Below, piece by piece: positions 26,524-34,928 of a DNA stretch of 64,000 nucleotides. Each line of letters begins with the position of its first letter. Positions within the stretch are counted from its first letter, which is position 1. The notes beneath the pieces were generated by a model that worked only from the letters and a program-made list of their open reading frames with translations, was not told where the DNA came from and did no database searches. Source of the stretch: Terrisporobacter petrolearius (lineage in GTDB: Bacteria; Bacillota; Clostridia; Peptostreptococcales; Peptostreptococcaceae). The stretch lies in assembly GCF_032598785.1 (NCBI RefSeq), contig NZ_CP102984.1; one strand, written 5' to 3'. The translations under genes were made by a program, and so were the position numbers.

Positions 26524-26553
26524 ATTATATTAGCATTTTCAAATTAATGTCAA
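26524..26553 (-). promoter_or_regulatory. Strong promoter of the magnesium operon
   Basis: The minus strand shows a perfect TTGACA (complement of 26548-26553), an 18-base spacer and a perfect TATAAT (complement of 26524-26529). Transcription should start near 26517, right at the 5' edge of the M-box. No gene is seen between here and 26719. Confidence 0.88.
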
Positions 26554-26719
26554 GATATTTTTAAAATTCACACTATTATCTTTTCATAATTAAAACTTTT
26601 TCTGAGCATTTTATATTAAATTCTTACATAAGAAAAATTGTTCCAATACCAGCAATATAGTAGAGCGCAATTGTACATCATTCATAAGAATTTCATTTTT
26701 ATAAACTTTCTACTAAAAA

Positions 26720-26750
26720 AAGTCTACCTTATTTTTATAAAGGCAGACTT
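26720..26750 (-). terminator. Terminator of the TauE/SafE gene
   Basis: AAGTCT and CCTT pair with AAGG and AGACTT around an AT-rich loop. A-rich and T-rich flanks suit both strands, and the minus-strand tail is T7. Confidence 0.85.
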
Positions 26751-26784
26751 TTATATTTTACTTAATAAAATTAATATTAAATTA

Positions 26785-27678
26785 TTAGCTAGCTTTTTCT
26801 TCTTTTTCAGTTTTTACATCTTTAGTCATAGCTGCTTTAAACATAGTTGCTGAAGTATAAACAACAACTAAAACTACTAACCATTTTAACCAGTATACTG
26901 GCATGTTAGTTACGAATAATAATGCAAGAATTGAACCTATTACCCCACCTATAGTTATACCCATAGATACTTGTCTTTCATAAGCTCCTTCTTTAACGAA
27001 CTTTGTACTAGCTATTGGTCCAACAAATGCACAAGCACCCATCATTATTGGGAATGCTGCTTTTGGGTTCATTCCAAGAAGTGCAATCATTGCCATACAT
27101 GGTGCATATAATCCTATACCTGCTGTCATTAATGCTCCAAGTATAAAGTTACCAACTATACCTACTATTAATTTTCCACCAGCAAGACCCATAGCCTCCC
27201 CACCTGATGGCATTAATCCTAGTTGACCTAACACTAATAATACAGCTGTTCCTGCAAGAGCAACTCCCATAGTTAATTGAACTTTTTTCTCTGGTAATTT
27301 TGATATTATACCAGCCCCTATCCAAGAACCTGCTACTGCTGATATTATCATGGATAATAAAGTAGTCATGTCTACAGATATTGCATTAAGTGATAAAAAC
27401 GCTTGCGTTATCATTGGCAATGCATGTGCAACGTTTAATGTACCTGGTAATAACTTATCTGGTACATTTATTTTCTTACTGAATTTTAAAATTGCTGTTG
27501 TAGTTGCAAAAGAACCTACTCCTATTGCATCTAAGAAATCTGTTATAAATCCTATAAATAGTCCTGTTCTGAATACGTTTGCCTTAGATGCATCCCTGTG
27601 TTTTCTAAAGTCATTTACGTAAACTGTTGTGTAACCTGCTGTTATAACGCCTAATGCGCCTAAAATTGCTGTTAGCAT
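26785..27678 (-). CDS. TauE/SafE-family membrane exporter
   Basis: From the ATG at 27678 (behind AAGGGGG, slightly long spacing) the protein has 297 aa; a TTG at 27720 without a site would add 14. It has eight or nine membrane helices with the duplicated family pattern: GLFIGFITDFLDAIGVGSFATTTAIL, and GALMTAGIGLYAPCMAMIALLGMNP. The family moves sulfite, sulfoacetate or related anions; the substrate here is unknown. The gene is single. Confidence 0.88.
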   Translation of the reverse strand: MLTAILGALGVITAGYTTVYVNDFRKHRDASKANVFRTGLFIGFITDFLDAIGVGSFATTTAILKFSKKINVPDKLLPGTLNVAHALPMITQAFLSLNAISVDMTTLLSMIISAVAGSWIGAGIISKLPEKKVQLTMGVALAGTAVLLVLGQLGLMPSGGEAMGLAGGKLIVGIVGNFILGALMTAGIGLYAPCMAMIALLGMNPKAAFPIMMGACAFVGPIASTKFVKEGAYERQVSMGITIGGVIGSILALLFVTNMPVYWLKWLVVLVVVYTSATMFKAAMTKDVKTEKEEKAS

Positions 27679-27886
27679 AATTGCTTTAGCCCCCTTAAAA
27701 TTAAATATTTGTTTTGACAAGAACGATTATACATCTTATTTTTATATTTTTCTATACCTTTTTTAATTTTTTTTAAAATTTTTTTATATTTCCAAATACA
27801 CAAAATTATTTCATGTCTTATTTTGTTATAAAAAGGTTGAATTTTACACAATTTCAGTAGAACTGTCTATGAAGTTTAAATAAAAA

Positions 27887-27912
27887 AAATACTAGTATTT
27901 TTACTAGTATTT
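27887..27912. terminator. Bidirectional terminator after peptide deformylase
   Basis: AAATACTAGTA (27887-27897) and TACTAGTATTT (27902-27912) form a perfect 11-bp stem with a 4-base loop and T-rich tails. Confidence 0.85.
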
Positions 27913-27916
27913 TACC

Positions 27917-28333
27917 CTAAATTATTATCCCATTACAGTGATCAACTTCATGTTGAATAATTTGTGCTACAAATCCATTAAATTTATTCTTTTGTTTTTT
28001 GAAACTTCTATCAAAATATTCTACCTCTATTGTTTCATATCTTGTTGTTTGTCTAATACCTATTAAAGATAAACAACTTTCCTCTATCACATAACTATTC
28101 TCTTTTTTAGTTATAACTGGGTTGATCATTGGAACTATTGAATTTCCTACAGCAAATACAATTATACATTTCTTAACTCCTATCATGTTTGCTGCCATTC
28201 CAACACAGTTTTCAAGATTTGCTCTCAATGTATCAATTAAATCATCAACTACATGTACATCTTCTTTAGTAGCTAGTTCAGATTTTTCTCCTAAAAACAA
28301 TAGGTCTTTCATAATTGGTTTTATCATATTCAT
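27917..28333 (-). CDS. def: Peptide deformylase (short, divergent type)
   Basis: The likely start is the ATG at 28333 behind GGAAAGG, giving 138 aa; the ATG at 28372 has no good site. The three deformylase motifs are present in altered form: GMAANMIG at about 45-52 (usually GxGxAAxQ, so the Gln is Met), ESCLS (usually EGCLS), and QHEVDH with both metal-binding His. It should remove formyl from nascent proteins using Fe2+ or a similar metal. The changed first motif is shared by a short group I associate with Clostridia, so it may be a second, specialised deformylase. The gene is single. Confidence 0.85.
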   Translation of the reverse strand: MNMIKPIMKDLLFLGEKSELATKEDVHVVDDLIDTLRANLENCVGMAANMIGVKKCIIVFAVGNSIVPMINPVITKKENSYVIEESCLSLIGIRQTTRYETIEVEYFDRSFKKQKNKFNGFVAQIIQHEVDHCNGIII

Positions 28334-28513
28334 CCCAACCTTTCCAATTTTACTTATGTATTTATGTTTCATAATATGTTTTTCTTATTATATCATATAA
28401 AAATTTTCTATTCTTCATTATTCCTTGAAGAATAACTTTAATAGTTACCTCTAATGATAAAATTTATAATTTTTGATATAATAACATTACATTAATATGA
28501 GGAGATTTATAAA

Positions 28514-28957
28514 ATGAACAATAATATTGATAATAAAATAACATTCAATCCTAATAAGTATTCTTGGAATGAATCTATGATTTTAGATAAAATACAAGAA
28601 ATTTTAGATAATAAAAATATAGATGACTTAGAGCTTAGCAAAGAAGAGTTAGAAGATATAATATCTAAATTAAATAACAGCATTTCAACAGAAGAATTAA
28701 ATGAGTCTGCTTGCATTATAGCTGAGAATATTGATGAATTAAAAGTTTTACCTAAAGAAGATGTAAAAGAATATATATTAAAATTAATAAATTACTTAAA
28801 CAATACTAATTTAAAATGTATTATAGGTCAATTTAAAGGAATTGAATTTGAGGTATTTAAAGATTCCAAAGTGGATGATGTATTTAAAGATTACTACTCA
28901 AAATACGATGAAACATATGGAATATCTAGCATGCTTTCAGACTTAGGTTTAAAATAA
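28514..28957 (+). CDS. Acidic hypothetical protein
   Basis: This 147-aa protein starts at the ATG behind GAGGAG. It is strongly acidic, Asn/Asp/Glu/Leu-rich and mostly helical, with no signal peptide and no membrane segment. I do not recognise a family. It ends in ISSMLSDLGLK and is closed by a 17-bp terminator hairpin. It is the only plus-strand gene between 22.5 and 41 kb. Confidence 0.6.
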   Translation: MNNNIDNKITFNPNKYSWNESMILDKIQEILDNKNIDDLELSKEELEDIISKLNNSISTEELNESACIIAENIDELKVLPKEDVKEYILKLINYLNNTNLKCIIGQFKGIEFEVFKDSKVDDVFKDYYSKYDETYGISSMLSDLGLK

Positions 28958-28960
28958 ACA

Positions 28961-29000
28961 AAAATAGCATTCACTAAAATAAATTAGTGAATGCTATTTT
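28961..29000. terminator. Strong bidirectional terminator
   Basis: AAAATAGCATTCACTAA (28961-28977) and its exact complement (28984-29000) form a 17-bp stem with a 6-base loop between convergent genes. Confidence 0.92.
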
Positions 29001-29002
29001 AT

Positions 29003-29443
29003 TTACATTTTTGAAACCAAAGCTAAAATTATTATTACCACTATGTTGTGAACTGCGTATAATCCAATTGCAAGAGGTAAGTTTGTTCCTCCTCTTTTCT
29101 TTGCAATTATCTCTTTGGCCTCAGGTAATAATCCCTTTGTTTTTTCCATATTTCCACGTATCTGATCCTGGTATAATGCATTTGCATAAATCCCTATACC
29201 AATTAAAACTGCAAGGTTTAGTATGCCTCCAATATATGGTGTAGAAGATGCTACTAAGCTTAATATAAAAAATGCACCTGCTTTAAAGTACATTTTTCTA
29301 TATATCATCCAATATATGCCCATAAAAAATGCTGACCAGTTCCAAGATATGCTCTTTCCTGAATCATCCATTTTTCTAAATTTTTCTTCATAAAAATTCA
29401 GATTCTTTTGTATAAATAAATTTAATTCATTTACTTGTTGCAT
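29003..29443 (-). CDS. DUF2628-family membrane protein
   Basis: In this 146-aa protein the motif SWNWSAFFMGIYWMIYRKMY (residues 34-53) is the signature of DUF2628, whose members have a helix pair after a short soluble N-terminus. Membrane segments lie at about 38-50, 55-70, 73-90 and 125-143. No function is established for the family. The gene is single and shares the terminator at 28961-29000. Confidence 0.78.
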   Translation of the reverse strand: MQQVNELNLFIQKNLNFYEEKFRKMDDSGKSISWNWSAFFMGIYWMIYRKMYFKAGAFFILSLVASSTPYIGGILNLAVLIGIGIYANALYQDQIRGNMEKTKGLLPEAKEIIAKKRGGTNLPLAIGLYAVHNIVVIIILALVSKM

Positions 29444-29644
29444 AAATTTTTCTCCTTGATGATTTTAATTCTTGAAATACTTAATATATTATCATATTTT
29501 TGCTCATTATGCTCAAAATTAATTTGTCTTTTATATTAATATTTATACCCATTTTAAAATTAACAAAACTAAATTGTATGGTATTCAAAATATTCAAACA
29601 GACTTTTTCATAGTAATTTTATATTTTTTGTTAAACTTTTATCA

Positions 29645-30868
29645 CTAAAAACATATCAATTCATTAAAACATTTAATAGCATAAGAATCTGTCATACAAG
29701 AAATATAATCTACTATGGCTTCTTTATATATTTTTTCACTATGTAGAGTTCCATAAACCTTCACATTATTTAGACTATTTTTCAAATCTTTTCTATCAAA
29801 AATACCTTCATCACAATACTTTATTATCCACCCTTTAAAATCACTTAAGACAAATCTGTATTTCTTATCTATATTGGCTTGCAAATTATTTATGGTATTT
29901 TCCTTGTCATAATATTTGAATAATTCTTCAAATATGCTGTTAATCACTAAGTTTGCATATTTTTTATAGTAGCTAAACTTTTCGTTATCGTATATTTTTT
30001 CATAGTTAAATTTTTTTATGGAGTCAATAAAGTTCTGTTTTTCATGAGAAAAGCAAATTCCATTTTCAATAGAGCTGTTTTCAATAAGATCGCCCATTAA
30101 TTCGTGCATTATTACGGAAGTGTTCACTGTTTTTTGGCCGTACTTATGACCTAGTTCATATACTTCTTTTAAATCATCACGACTAATTATTTTTAAAAGA
30201 AGTGCATCTTCTATATCTCTTCCAAGATAAGCTATCTTGTCAGCAATTTTCACAACACAACCTTCCCAAGTATAAGGCTGCACCTGACCAGGATTAGTTA
30301 TGGTATTTAGATCTATAAAATCTTTTCTAGGGTAGATTCCATTTTCATCCACCTCACCACAATGACATATTATGCCATCTCTCACTGCATATGTAAGGTT
30401 TAAATTACTTAGGTCTCCCTTATTATCTTGGAGTAATTCCAGCTTGTCTACTACTTTCAAACCATTTTTTTCATGCCAAAAAGAATAGTTTAAATTTTCT
30501 TCTAGTATATTTTTTATAACTTTTTCCCCCTCATGACCAAAGGGTGCATGGCCTAAATCATGGCCTGTTGCTATTGCTTTTGTTAATTCATGGTTTAGCC
30601 CTAAAGCTTTAGCTATAATATAACTTACTGATTCCACATGAGATACATGCTCCATTCTTGTGCAAATATGATCATTTTGTGTATTAAAAAATACCTGTGT
30701 CTTATGTTTTAATCTTCTATATGCTAAACAGTGTAAAATTCTAGTATAATCTCTTTCAAACTCACTTCTCATATCATTTTTTCTTGAGTATAGTTCTTTT
30801 TGTCTTAAAAGAGCTTCTTTAGAGTTTTTATCTTCATTAATTGCCACATGAGAAAATCTTTTGTACAT
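29645..30868 (-). CDS. dgt: dGTPase-like HD-domain phosphohydrolase
   Basis: In this 407-aa protein the HD metal-binding set is visible: RMEHVSHVESVSYI (first His), ATGHDLGHAPFGHEGE (His-Asp pair near residues 107-108), and a late Asp in VKIADKIAYLGRDIEDAL. The N-terminal FERDYTRILHCLAYRRLKHKTQVF is typical of dGTP triphosphohydrolases. The family splits dNTPs into nucleoside and triphosphate and trims nucleotide pools. The start has GGAGGG at good spacing. I saw no clear terminator after it. Confidence 0.9.
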   Translation of the reverse strand: MYKRFSHVAINEDKNSKEALLRQKELYSRKNDMRSEFERDYTRILHCLAYRRLKHKTQVFFNTQNDHICTRMEHVSHVESVSYIIAKALGLNHELTKAIATGHDLGHAPFGHEGEKVIKNILEENLNYSFWHEKNGLKVVDKLELLQDNKGDLSNLNLTYAVRDGIICHCGEVDENGIYPRKDFIDLNTITNPGQVQPYTWEGCVVKIADKIAYLGRDIEDALLLKIISRDDLKEVYELGHKYGQKTVNTSVIMHELMGDLIENSSIENGICFSHEKQNFIDSIKKFNYEKIYDNEKFSYYKKYANLVINSIFEELFKYYDKENTINNLQANIDKKYRFVLSDFKGWIIKYCDEGIFDRKDLKNSLNNVKVYGTLHSEKIYKEAIVDYISCMTDSYAIKCFNELICF

Positions 30869-30983
30869 AATATCCCTCCATATATAAATATAAGTTATAT
30901 ATTAATAATATTATAACACTGTTTTTTTATGCCTATACTATTCTTACTAATATCTTAATCTGCATATAGCTTTAACGGATAAA

Positions 30984-31007
30984 GGTATACACATTTTTGT
31001 GTATACC
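30984..31007. repeat. 10-bp palindrome, copy 2 of a dispersed repeat
   Basis: GGTATACACA-TTTT-TGTGTATACC matches the palindrome at 6802-6825 almost base for base, and the AAAG-TA flank is also shared. It lies between the dgt gene and the intron/permease remnant. Confidence 0.6.
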
Positions 31008-31035
31008 CTTAAAGTAGAAAGTTTAAAAATTATAA

Positions 31036-31269
31036 TTAACTCACTGTACGTTCTACAACACTTTGCCTACCTGCAAAGCGATAGATAACATATGGAACTA
31101 AAGAGCATAGGACAAATAATAAGGGTAATATGATCACCAGTGGCCAGAAATTAAATTTGAAGTTTAAAAACCAAATTTGATCCACGTGTGGGCGAGCTAC
31201 TTTAGAAAGCACATCCTTTATTAATGATGTATCTATCAGACCTCCCCAGGTAAGAGTAACAACCTTCAT
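31036..31269 (-). pseudogene. Remnant of an FtsX-type ABC permease fused to intron sequence
   Basis: A 77-codon frame is open here. The first 20 or so codons are intron-derived. The rest (HVDQIWFLNFKFNFWPLVII, a membrane helix, then YRFAGRQSVVERTVS) looks like the C-terminal end of an FtsX/BceB-type permease, which usually ends near a (S/V)VERLR-like motif. The bulk of the permease and its ATPase are absent. It is probably not a functional gene. The G+C content is higher than in the neighbours, which suggests foreign origin. Confidence 0.55.
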
Positions 31270-31480
31270 CTCATATATCTTCTACATTTACTACTAGAAA
31301 TTTCGGATAGTGTTGGACTTCGTTTTGTTTAACTTCTAGTAAGCCTCATCTGTAGTTCGTGTCCCTCAGACCAAGACTTTACCGTAGGCTTCCTTAAGAT
31401 TCCACCTCACGATGGACAACCTTGCCCTTACCACAAGCCTGCAACGGACTTTTACCGTCAAGTTGTTGCCTATGCTTGGC
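31215..31480 (-). mobile_element. Fragment of a bacterial group II intron (ribozyme part)
   Basis: On the minus strand the segment reads CAACTTGACGGTAAAAGTCC, then GGTAAGGGCAAGGTTG, GAGGTGGAATCTTAAGGAAG, GGTCTGAGGGACACGAACT and, after a gap, CTTACCTGGGGAGGTCTG. These blocks and their order recall domain I and the pre-ORF region of clostridial group II introns. The reverse-transcriptase gene and domains V-VI are missing, so it cannot move. It is clearly more GC-rich than its surroundings. Confidence 0.65.
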
Positions 31481-31485
31481 ATACT

Positions 31486-31522
31486 AAAAAAGTAAGAAAT
31501 ATTGTATATTCCTTACTTTTTT
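31486..31522. terminator. Bidirectional terminator
   Basis: AAAAAAGTAAG (31486-31496) and CTTACTTTTTT (31512-31522) pair perfectly, and an inner AATAT/ATATT stem extends the hairpin. It ends minus-strand transcription from the gene at 31588 and marks the edge of the intron fragment. Confidence 0.88.
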
Positions 31523-31587
31523 ATGCATAAAATCGTTTTCCTTATTAATTCAATCTAAATCTATATACTTAACCAACGGTGTTGTAA

Positions 31588-31989
31588 TTAATATACTCTG
31601 TATTGTTTTTGTATACTCATACTATCAGATACATATGTTTTAGTTGTTGAACTAGATCCTGAAAAAGTAAATCCAGGAATGCTAATTCCACCGCCACCAG
31701 TCTGAGTCACTTTAGTATAAAATTTACCAGTTACCCCAACTGTAGCAGCTGAAACTGGGTATTTAGTTGTTTTCCAACTATTACTTTGCTTCCATGAACA
31801 AGTATATTTACCAGCTGCTAATGAAGAACCTACTGTACAGCTATTAATTTGTCTAAATGATAAGTTGGTATAAATTTCAAAACTTGCATCCATTTCAGCC
31901 TTAAAAGCAGTATTTTTAGAATAAGACTGTTTCCAAGATGCTTGTCTCCAAGTAATATTACCTGCCGCTTTAACATTTTTGCCTTTCAT
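31588..31989 (-). pseudogene. C-terminal part of a secreted protein, cut off by an in-frame stop
   Basis: A 133-codon frame follows the stop of the upstream ORF without a gap (TAA then ATG) and in the same frame. It is Ser/Thr/Gly-rich and strand-rich with two Cys, which looks like an exported domain, yet it has no signal peptide of its own. The upstream 92-aa ORF has one. The simplest reading is one secreted protein of about 226 aa broken by TAA at 31990-31992. Translational coupling by stop-start or readthrough cannot be excluded. Confidence 0.55.
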
Positions 31990-32268
31990 TTACAACGGTT
32001 TTCTTATTTCTTCTAGGGCTTTTTCCGTTCTTTCTGCTACTTGCTTATCAGCCTCATTAATCGTAATACCTTCATTTTTTGCTAGATTTTCCACATATTT
32101 TTCCCTTGTTATTTCTTTAATTGTTACCTCTTCATCCCCCTCAGACATTATATTTATTGGATTATTACTTTTACCCAAAGAATCTGCACTTACTATATTA
32201 GTCAGAGAAATAGAACCTATAATTAGCCCACTTAATAATAATACTTTAATATTTTGTTTTATTTTCAT
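31990..32268 (-). CDS. Signal-peptide-bearing N-terminal part of the split secreted protein
   Basis: The best start is the ATG at 32268 behind AAAGGGGGGGA, giving 92 aa. Residues 1-28 form a signal peptide (basic MKIKQNIK, hydrophobic core, cleavage after NIVSA). The mature part is acidic and helical (VTIKEITREKYVENLAKNEG). It ends at a TAA immediately followed by an in-frame ATG of the next ORF. No named family is recognised. Confidence 0.6.
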   Translation of the reverse strand: MKIKQNIKVLLLSGLIIGSISLTNIVSADSLGKSNNPINIMSEGDEEVTIKEITREKYVENLAKNEGITINEADKQVAERTEKALEEIRKPL

Positions 32269-32402
32269 AAAATCCCCCCCTTTATTAATAAATGTAGCAT
32301 ACTCTTTCATAATACATAATATTATATTTACAATAATTTAAATATAAAAATTAGACATTATATTTTAAAAGTTTTAATAATATTCAGATCAATATTAATT
32401 CT

Positions 32403-32957
32403 TTATTTTGTATCACTAATTTTTAAATAAATTACAATTTCTCCTGTAGATTTATGTTTAAAAATCTCATCAATATTTGTGCTTTGTACATTTTTCACAT
32501 CATCACCTATAATATAGCCTATAATTGGTAACTCGTTATTAATGATTATTTCTTTCTCTGTATCTAATCCAAATAGGGCTATTCCACTAGTATTTTTAAA
32601 AAAGTCTGACGTTATTGTATTTATGTCAGAATCACCAATATATACCTTAATATTTTCATTTTCTTGATATATACTTAAATTGATTTTATCTACATTTTTA
32701 TCAAAAGTTAAAGTTGTATTATATAAACGCTCTTCTTTTTCAAAATTACCTTTTTTAAACTCTTTTGAATATAAACTAACATTATATTTTCCTTTTGTTA
32801 TATTTTTTATTTGATAATCAATACCCATTCCGCTTATGTTATTTTCACCTGTATCATTTTTAGTTATAACCACTTTATCCTCTACCTGATTATAATTACA
32901 TGAAGTCGAAAAAAATGATATTACAAATATACAACCTAATAGTAATAATTTTTTCAT
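32403..32957 (-). CDS. Putative lipoprotein
   Basis: This 184-aa protein has a lipoprotein signal: basic MKK, hydrophobic LLLLGCIFVISFF, then STSC with the lipid-acceptor Cys at residue 20. The rest is strand-rich and hydrophilic, with no family I recognise. It lies upstream of the split secreted protein on the same strand, 134 bases away, so the two could share a surface role. The start has a GGAGGGTGA site. Confidence 0.7.
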   Translation of the reverse strand: MKKLLLLGCIFVISFFSTSCNYNQVEDKVVITKNDTGENNISGMGIDYQIKNITKGKYNVSLYSKEFKKGNFEKEERLYNTTLTFDKNVDKINLSIYQENENIKVYIGDSDINTITSDFFKNTSGIALFGLDTEKEIIINNELPIIGYIIGDDVKNVQSTNIDEIFKHKSTGEIVIYLKISDTK

Positions 32958-33368
32958 AAATCACCCTCCTTAACTTTCTATATTATTAAAATCTAATCAA
33001 ATCTTTAATTTTACTTTATCCCATATTTAAACTAAGCCTCCTTATCCATCAAATTAATCTGTATCCTATTTTTTCATAGTAGTCATCATTATCATACATA
33101 AAATTTTAAGTTAATCTTAAGATAGTAACCTAAATTAAACTTAACGATATAGCTTTGTTTATCTTTTCATTAAACTTAATTTTAATTAATCTAATTTATA
33201 ATTAATTATATTATTTAAATATTTTATTCGTAATATGGTTTGATTAAATTATATATATATTTATTAAAATCAACATTTTTTAACATCAATAAGTTATTTT
33301 TCTAATCAAAGTCAAAAATTTTCCTAGAAATAGGTTAATATAAACTTTTTTAATACTTACTTACAAAA
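32958..33368. other. Very AT-rich intergenic stretch without a gene
   Basis: There is no supported ORF on either strand. The segment around 33105-33180 has several TTAA-containing near-repeats (AAGTTAATCTTAAG, TTAAACTTAACG, TTAAACTTAATT), which may be regulator half-sites or just base bias. A possible -10 (TATGAT on the minus strand near 33090) could serve the lipoprotein gene. Confidence 0.4.
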
Positions 33369-33398
33369 AAATGACATCTAATAAATTAGATGTCATTT
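33369..33398. terminator. Terminator of the yfcC-pepD unit
   Basis: AAATGACATCTAAT (33369-33382) and ATTAGATGTCATTT (33385-33398) pair perfectly, followed by T7 on the minus strand. Confidence 0.92.
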
Positions 33399-33430
33399 CT
33401 TGTTTATTCTATAAAAATCTATAAAAATAA

Positions 33431-34885
33431 TCATTTAATATTTTTAAGAATAGCTACTAAGTAATCCCACGTTTTTTCTGTAGAACTAATACTTAAATGT
33501 TCATTTGGTGTGTGAACATCAAATAAGTCTGGACCTATGGATACTGCTTCTGCTCCTTTTATAGCGTCAAGTAATAATCCACATTCTAGTCCAGCATGTA
33601 ATGCCACTATTTCTGGTTTTTTACCTGTTACTTCTTCGTATGTGTCCTCACAAATTTTTTCTAGTTTAGAGTTTTTAGCATATTCCCACTCAGGGTAATC
33701 ATCTTCTAAGTCAAGTTTTACACCTATAAACTTGCTAAGTAATTCCATTCTATAGCTCAGGTCTTCTTTTAAACTTTTCACAGAACTTCTAGTTGCAAAT
33801 TCAAATATAATATCATTTTCATTTGTAACTACAACACCTAAATTAGTGGAGCTTTCTACTAAGCCTTCTATATCTGGGCTCATAGTTTGAATGCCTCTAG
33901 GCATTAAGTTTAGAACACCAATAATTTTATTCTTAACATCATCACTTAATGCTTTATGATAAGTTTCTTCACCTTTATTACATTCTAAAATTACGCCTGG
34001 ATCTGAAGTTTTTAACTCATTTTTAAATATATCTAAAATATTACCTATTTCTTTTTGTAAAGCTTCTTTATTATTATCATCTATAAGAATTACACATTCA
34101 CTTTCACGAGGTATGGCATTATTTTTAAGTCCTCCATGAATAGAAACTAAATCATAACTTATTCCATTTTTACAAATATGATTTAAAACTCTACCCATTA
34201 ATACATTGGAATTTCCTCTTTTTTTATCAATTTCCATTCCTGAGTGTCCACCTTGAAGACCTTTTATTCCTATATTATAAGCAGTTTTTGATGAAGAAAT
34301 TTCCTTATACTCTTTATCTATAGTAATAATTGCTGTTACTCCACCAGCACAACTTACAGTTATTTTTCCCTCTTCCTCAGAATCTAAGTTTATTATATAT
34401 CTTCCTTTAAAAATACTTTCATCTAGTTTCATAGCACCTATCATGCTAACTTCTTCATTAACTGTATAAAGAACTTCAAGAGGAGGGTGAGGAGTATCAT
34501 CACATGCTAGTAATGCAAGCCCCATGGCAACTGCTATTCCGTTGTCAGCGCCTAATGTTGTTCCTGTAGCATATAAATAATCTCCCTCTACTCTTAATTT
34601 TATTTCATCTTTAGTAAAGTCATGAACTGTATCTTTATTTTTTTCACAAACCATGTCCATATGTCCTTGAAGTATTACACCTGGACTATTTTCATATCCT
34701 TTTGTACCTGGTTTTTTAATTATTACGTTTAGAGCTTTATCTTGAATTACTTCTAATCCAAGCTTTTTTGCTTCACTTACTAAATAATCACTTATTTCTT
34801 TTTCATTTCCAGAACCTCTAGGTATTTTAGATATCTGTGAAAAATACTTAAATACTAATTCTGGTTGTAAATTTTCTATTTTCAT
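33431..34885 (-). CDS. pepD: Aminoacyl-histidine dipeptidase (M20 family)
   Basis: This 484-aa protein has the PepD length. Metal and catalytic blocks: LQGHMDMVCEKN (His-x-Asp near residues 70-72), TLGADNGIAVAMG, TVNEEVSMIGAM with the paired Glu, and HAGLECGLL near the C-terminus. It splits dipeptides such as Xaa-His in the cytoplasm with zinc or cobalt. It follows the YfcC permease by 43 bases, so uptake and hydrolysis are probably coupled. Confidence 0.94.
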   Translation of the reverse strand: MKIENLQPELVFKYFSQISKIPRGSGNEKEISDYLVSEAKKLGLEVIQDKALNVIIKKPGTKGYENSPGVILQGHMDMVCEKNKDTVHDFTKDEIKLRVEGDYLYATGTTLGADNGIAVAMGLALLACDDTPHPPLEVLYTVNEEVSMIGAMKLDESIFKGRYIINLDSEEEGKITVSCAGGVTAIITIDKEYKEISSSKTAYNIGIKGLQGGHSGMEIDKKRGNSNVLMGRVLNHICKNGISYDLVSIHGGLKNNAIPRESECVILIDDNNKEALQKEIGNILDIFKNELKTSDPGVILECNKGEETYHKALSDDVKNKIIGVLNLMPRGIQTMSPDIEGLVESSTNLGVVVTNENDIIFEFATRSSVKSLKEDLSYRMELLSKFIGVKLDLEDDYPEWEYAKNSKLEKICEDTYEEVTGKKPEIVALHAGLECGLLLDAIKGAEAVSIGPDLFDVHTPNEHLSISSTEKTWDYLVAILKNIK

Positions 34886-34928
34886 TTTAATTCTCCCTTA
34901 ATTAAATACTTTTTGAACAAATCCAATT

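Noticed and set aside
33100..33180. TTAA-rich near-repeats as PhoP/PhoB-type boxes
   Set aside because: In DNA this AT-rich the spacing is irregular and no phosphate gene is near; base bias explains it as well.
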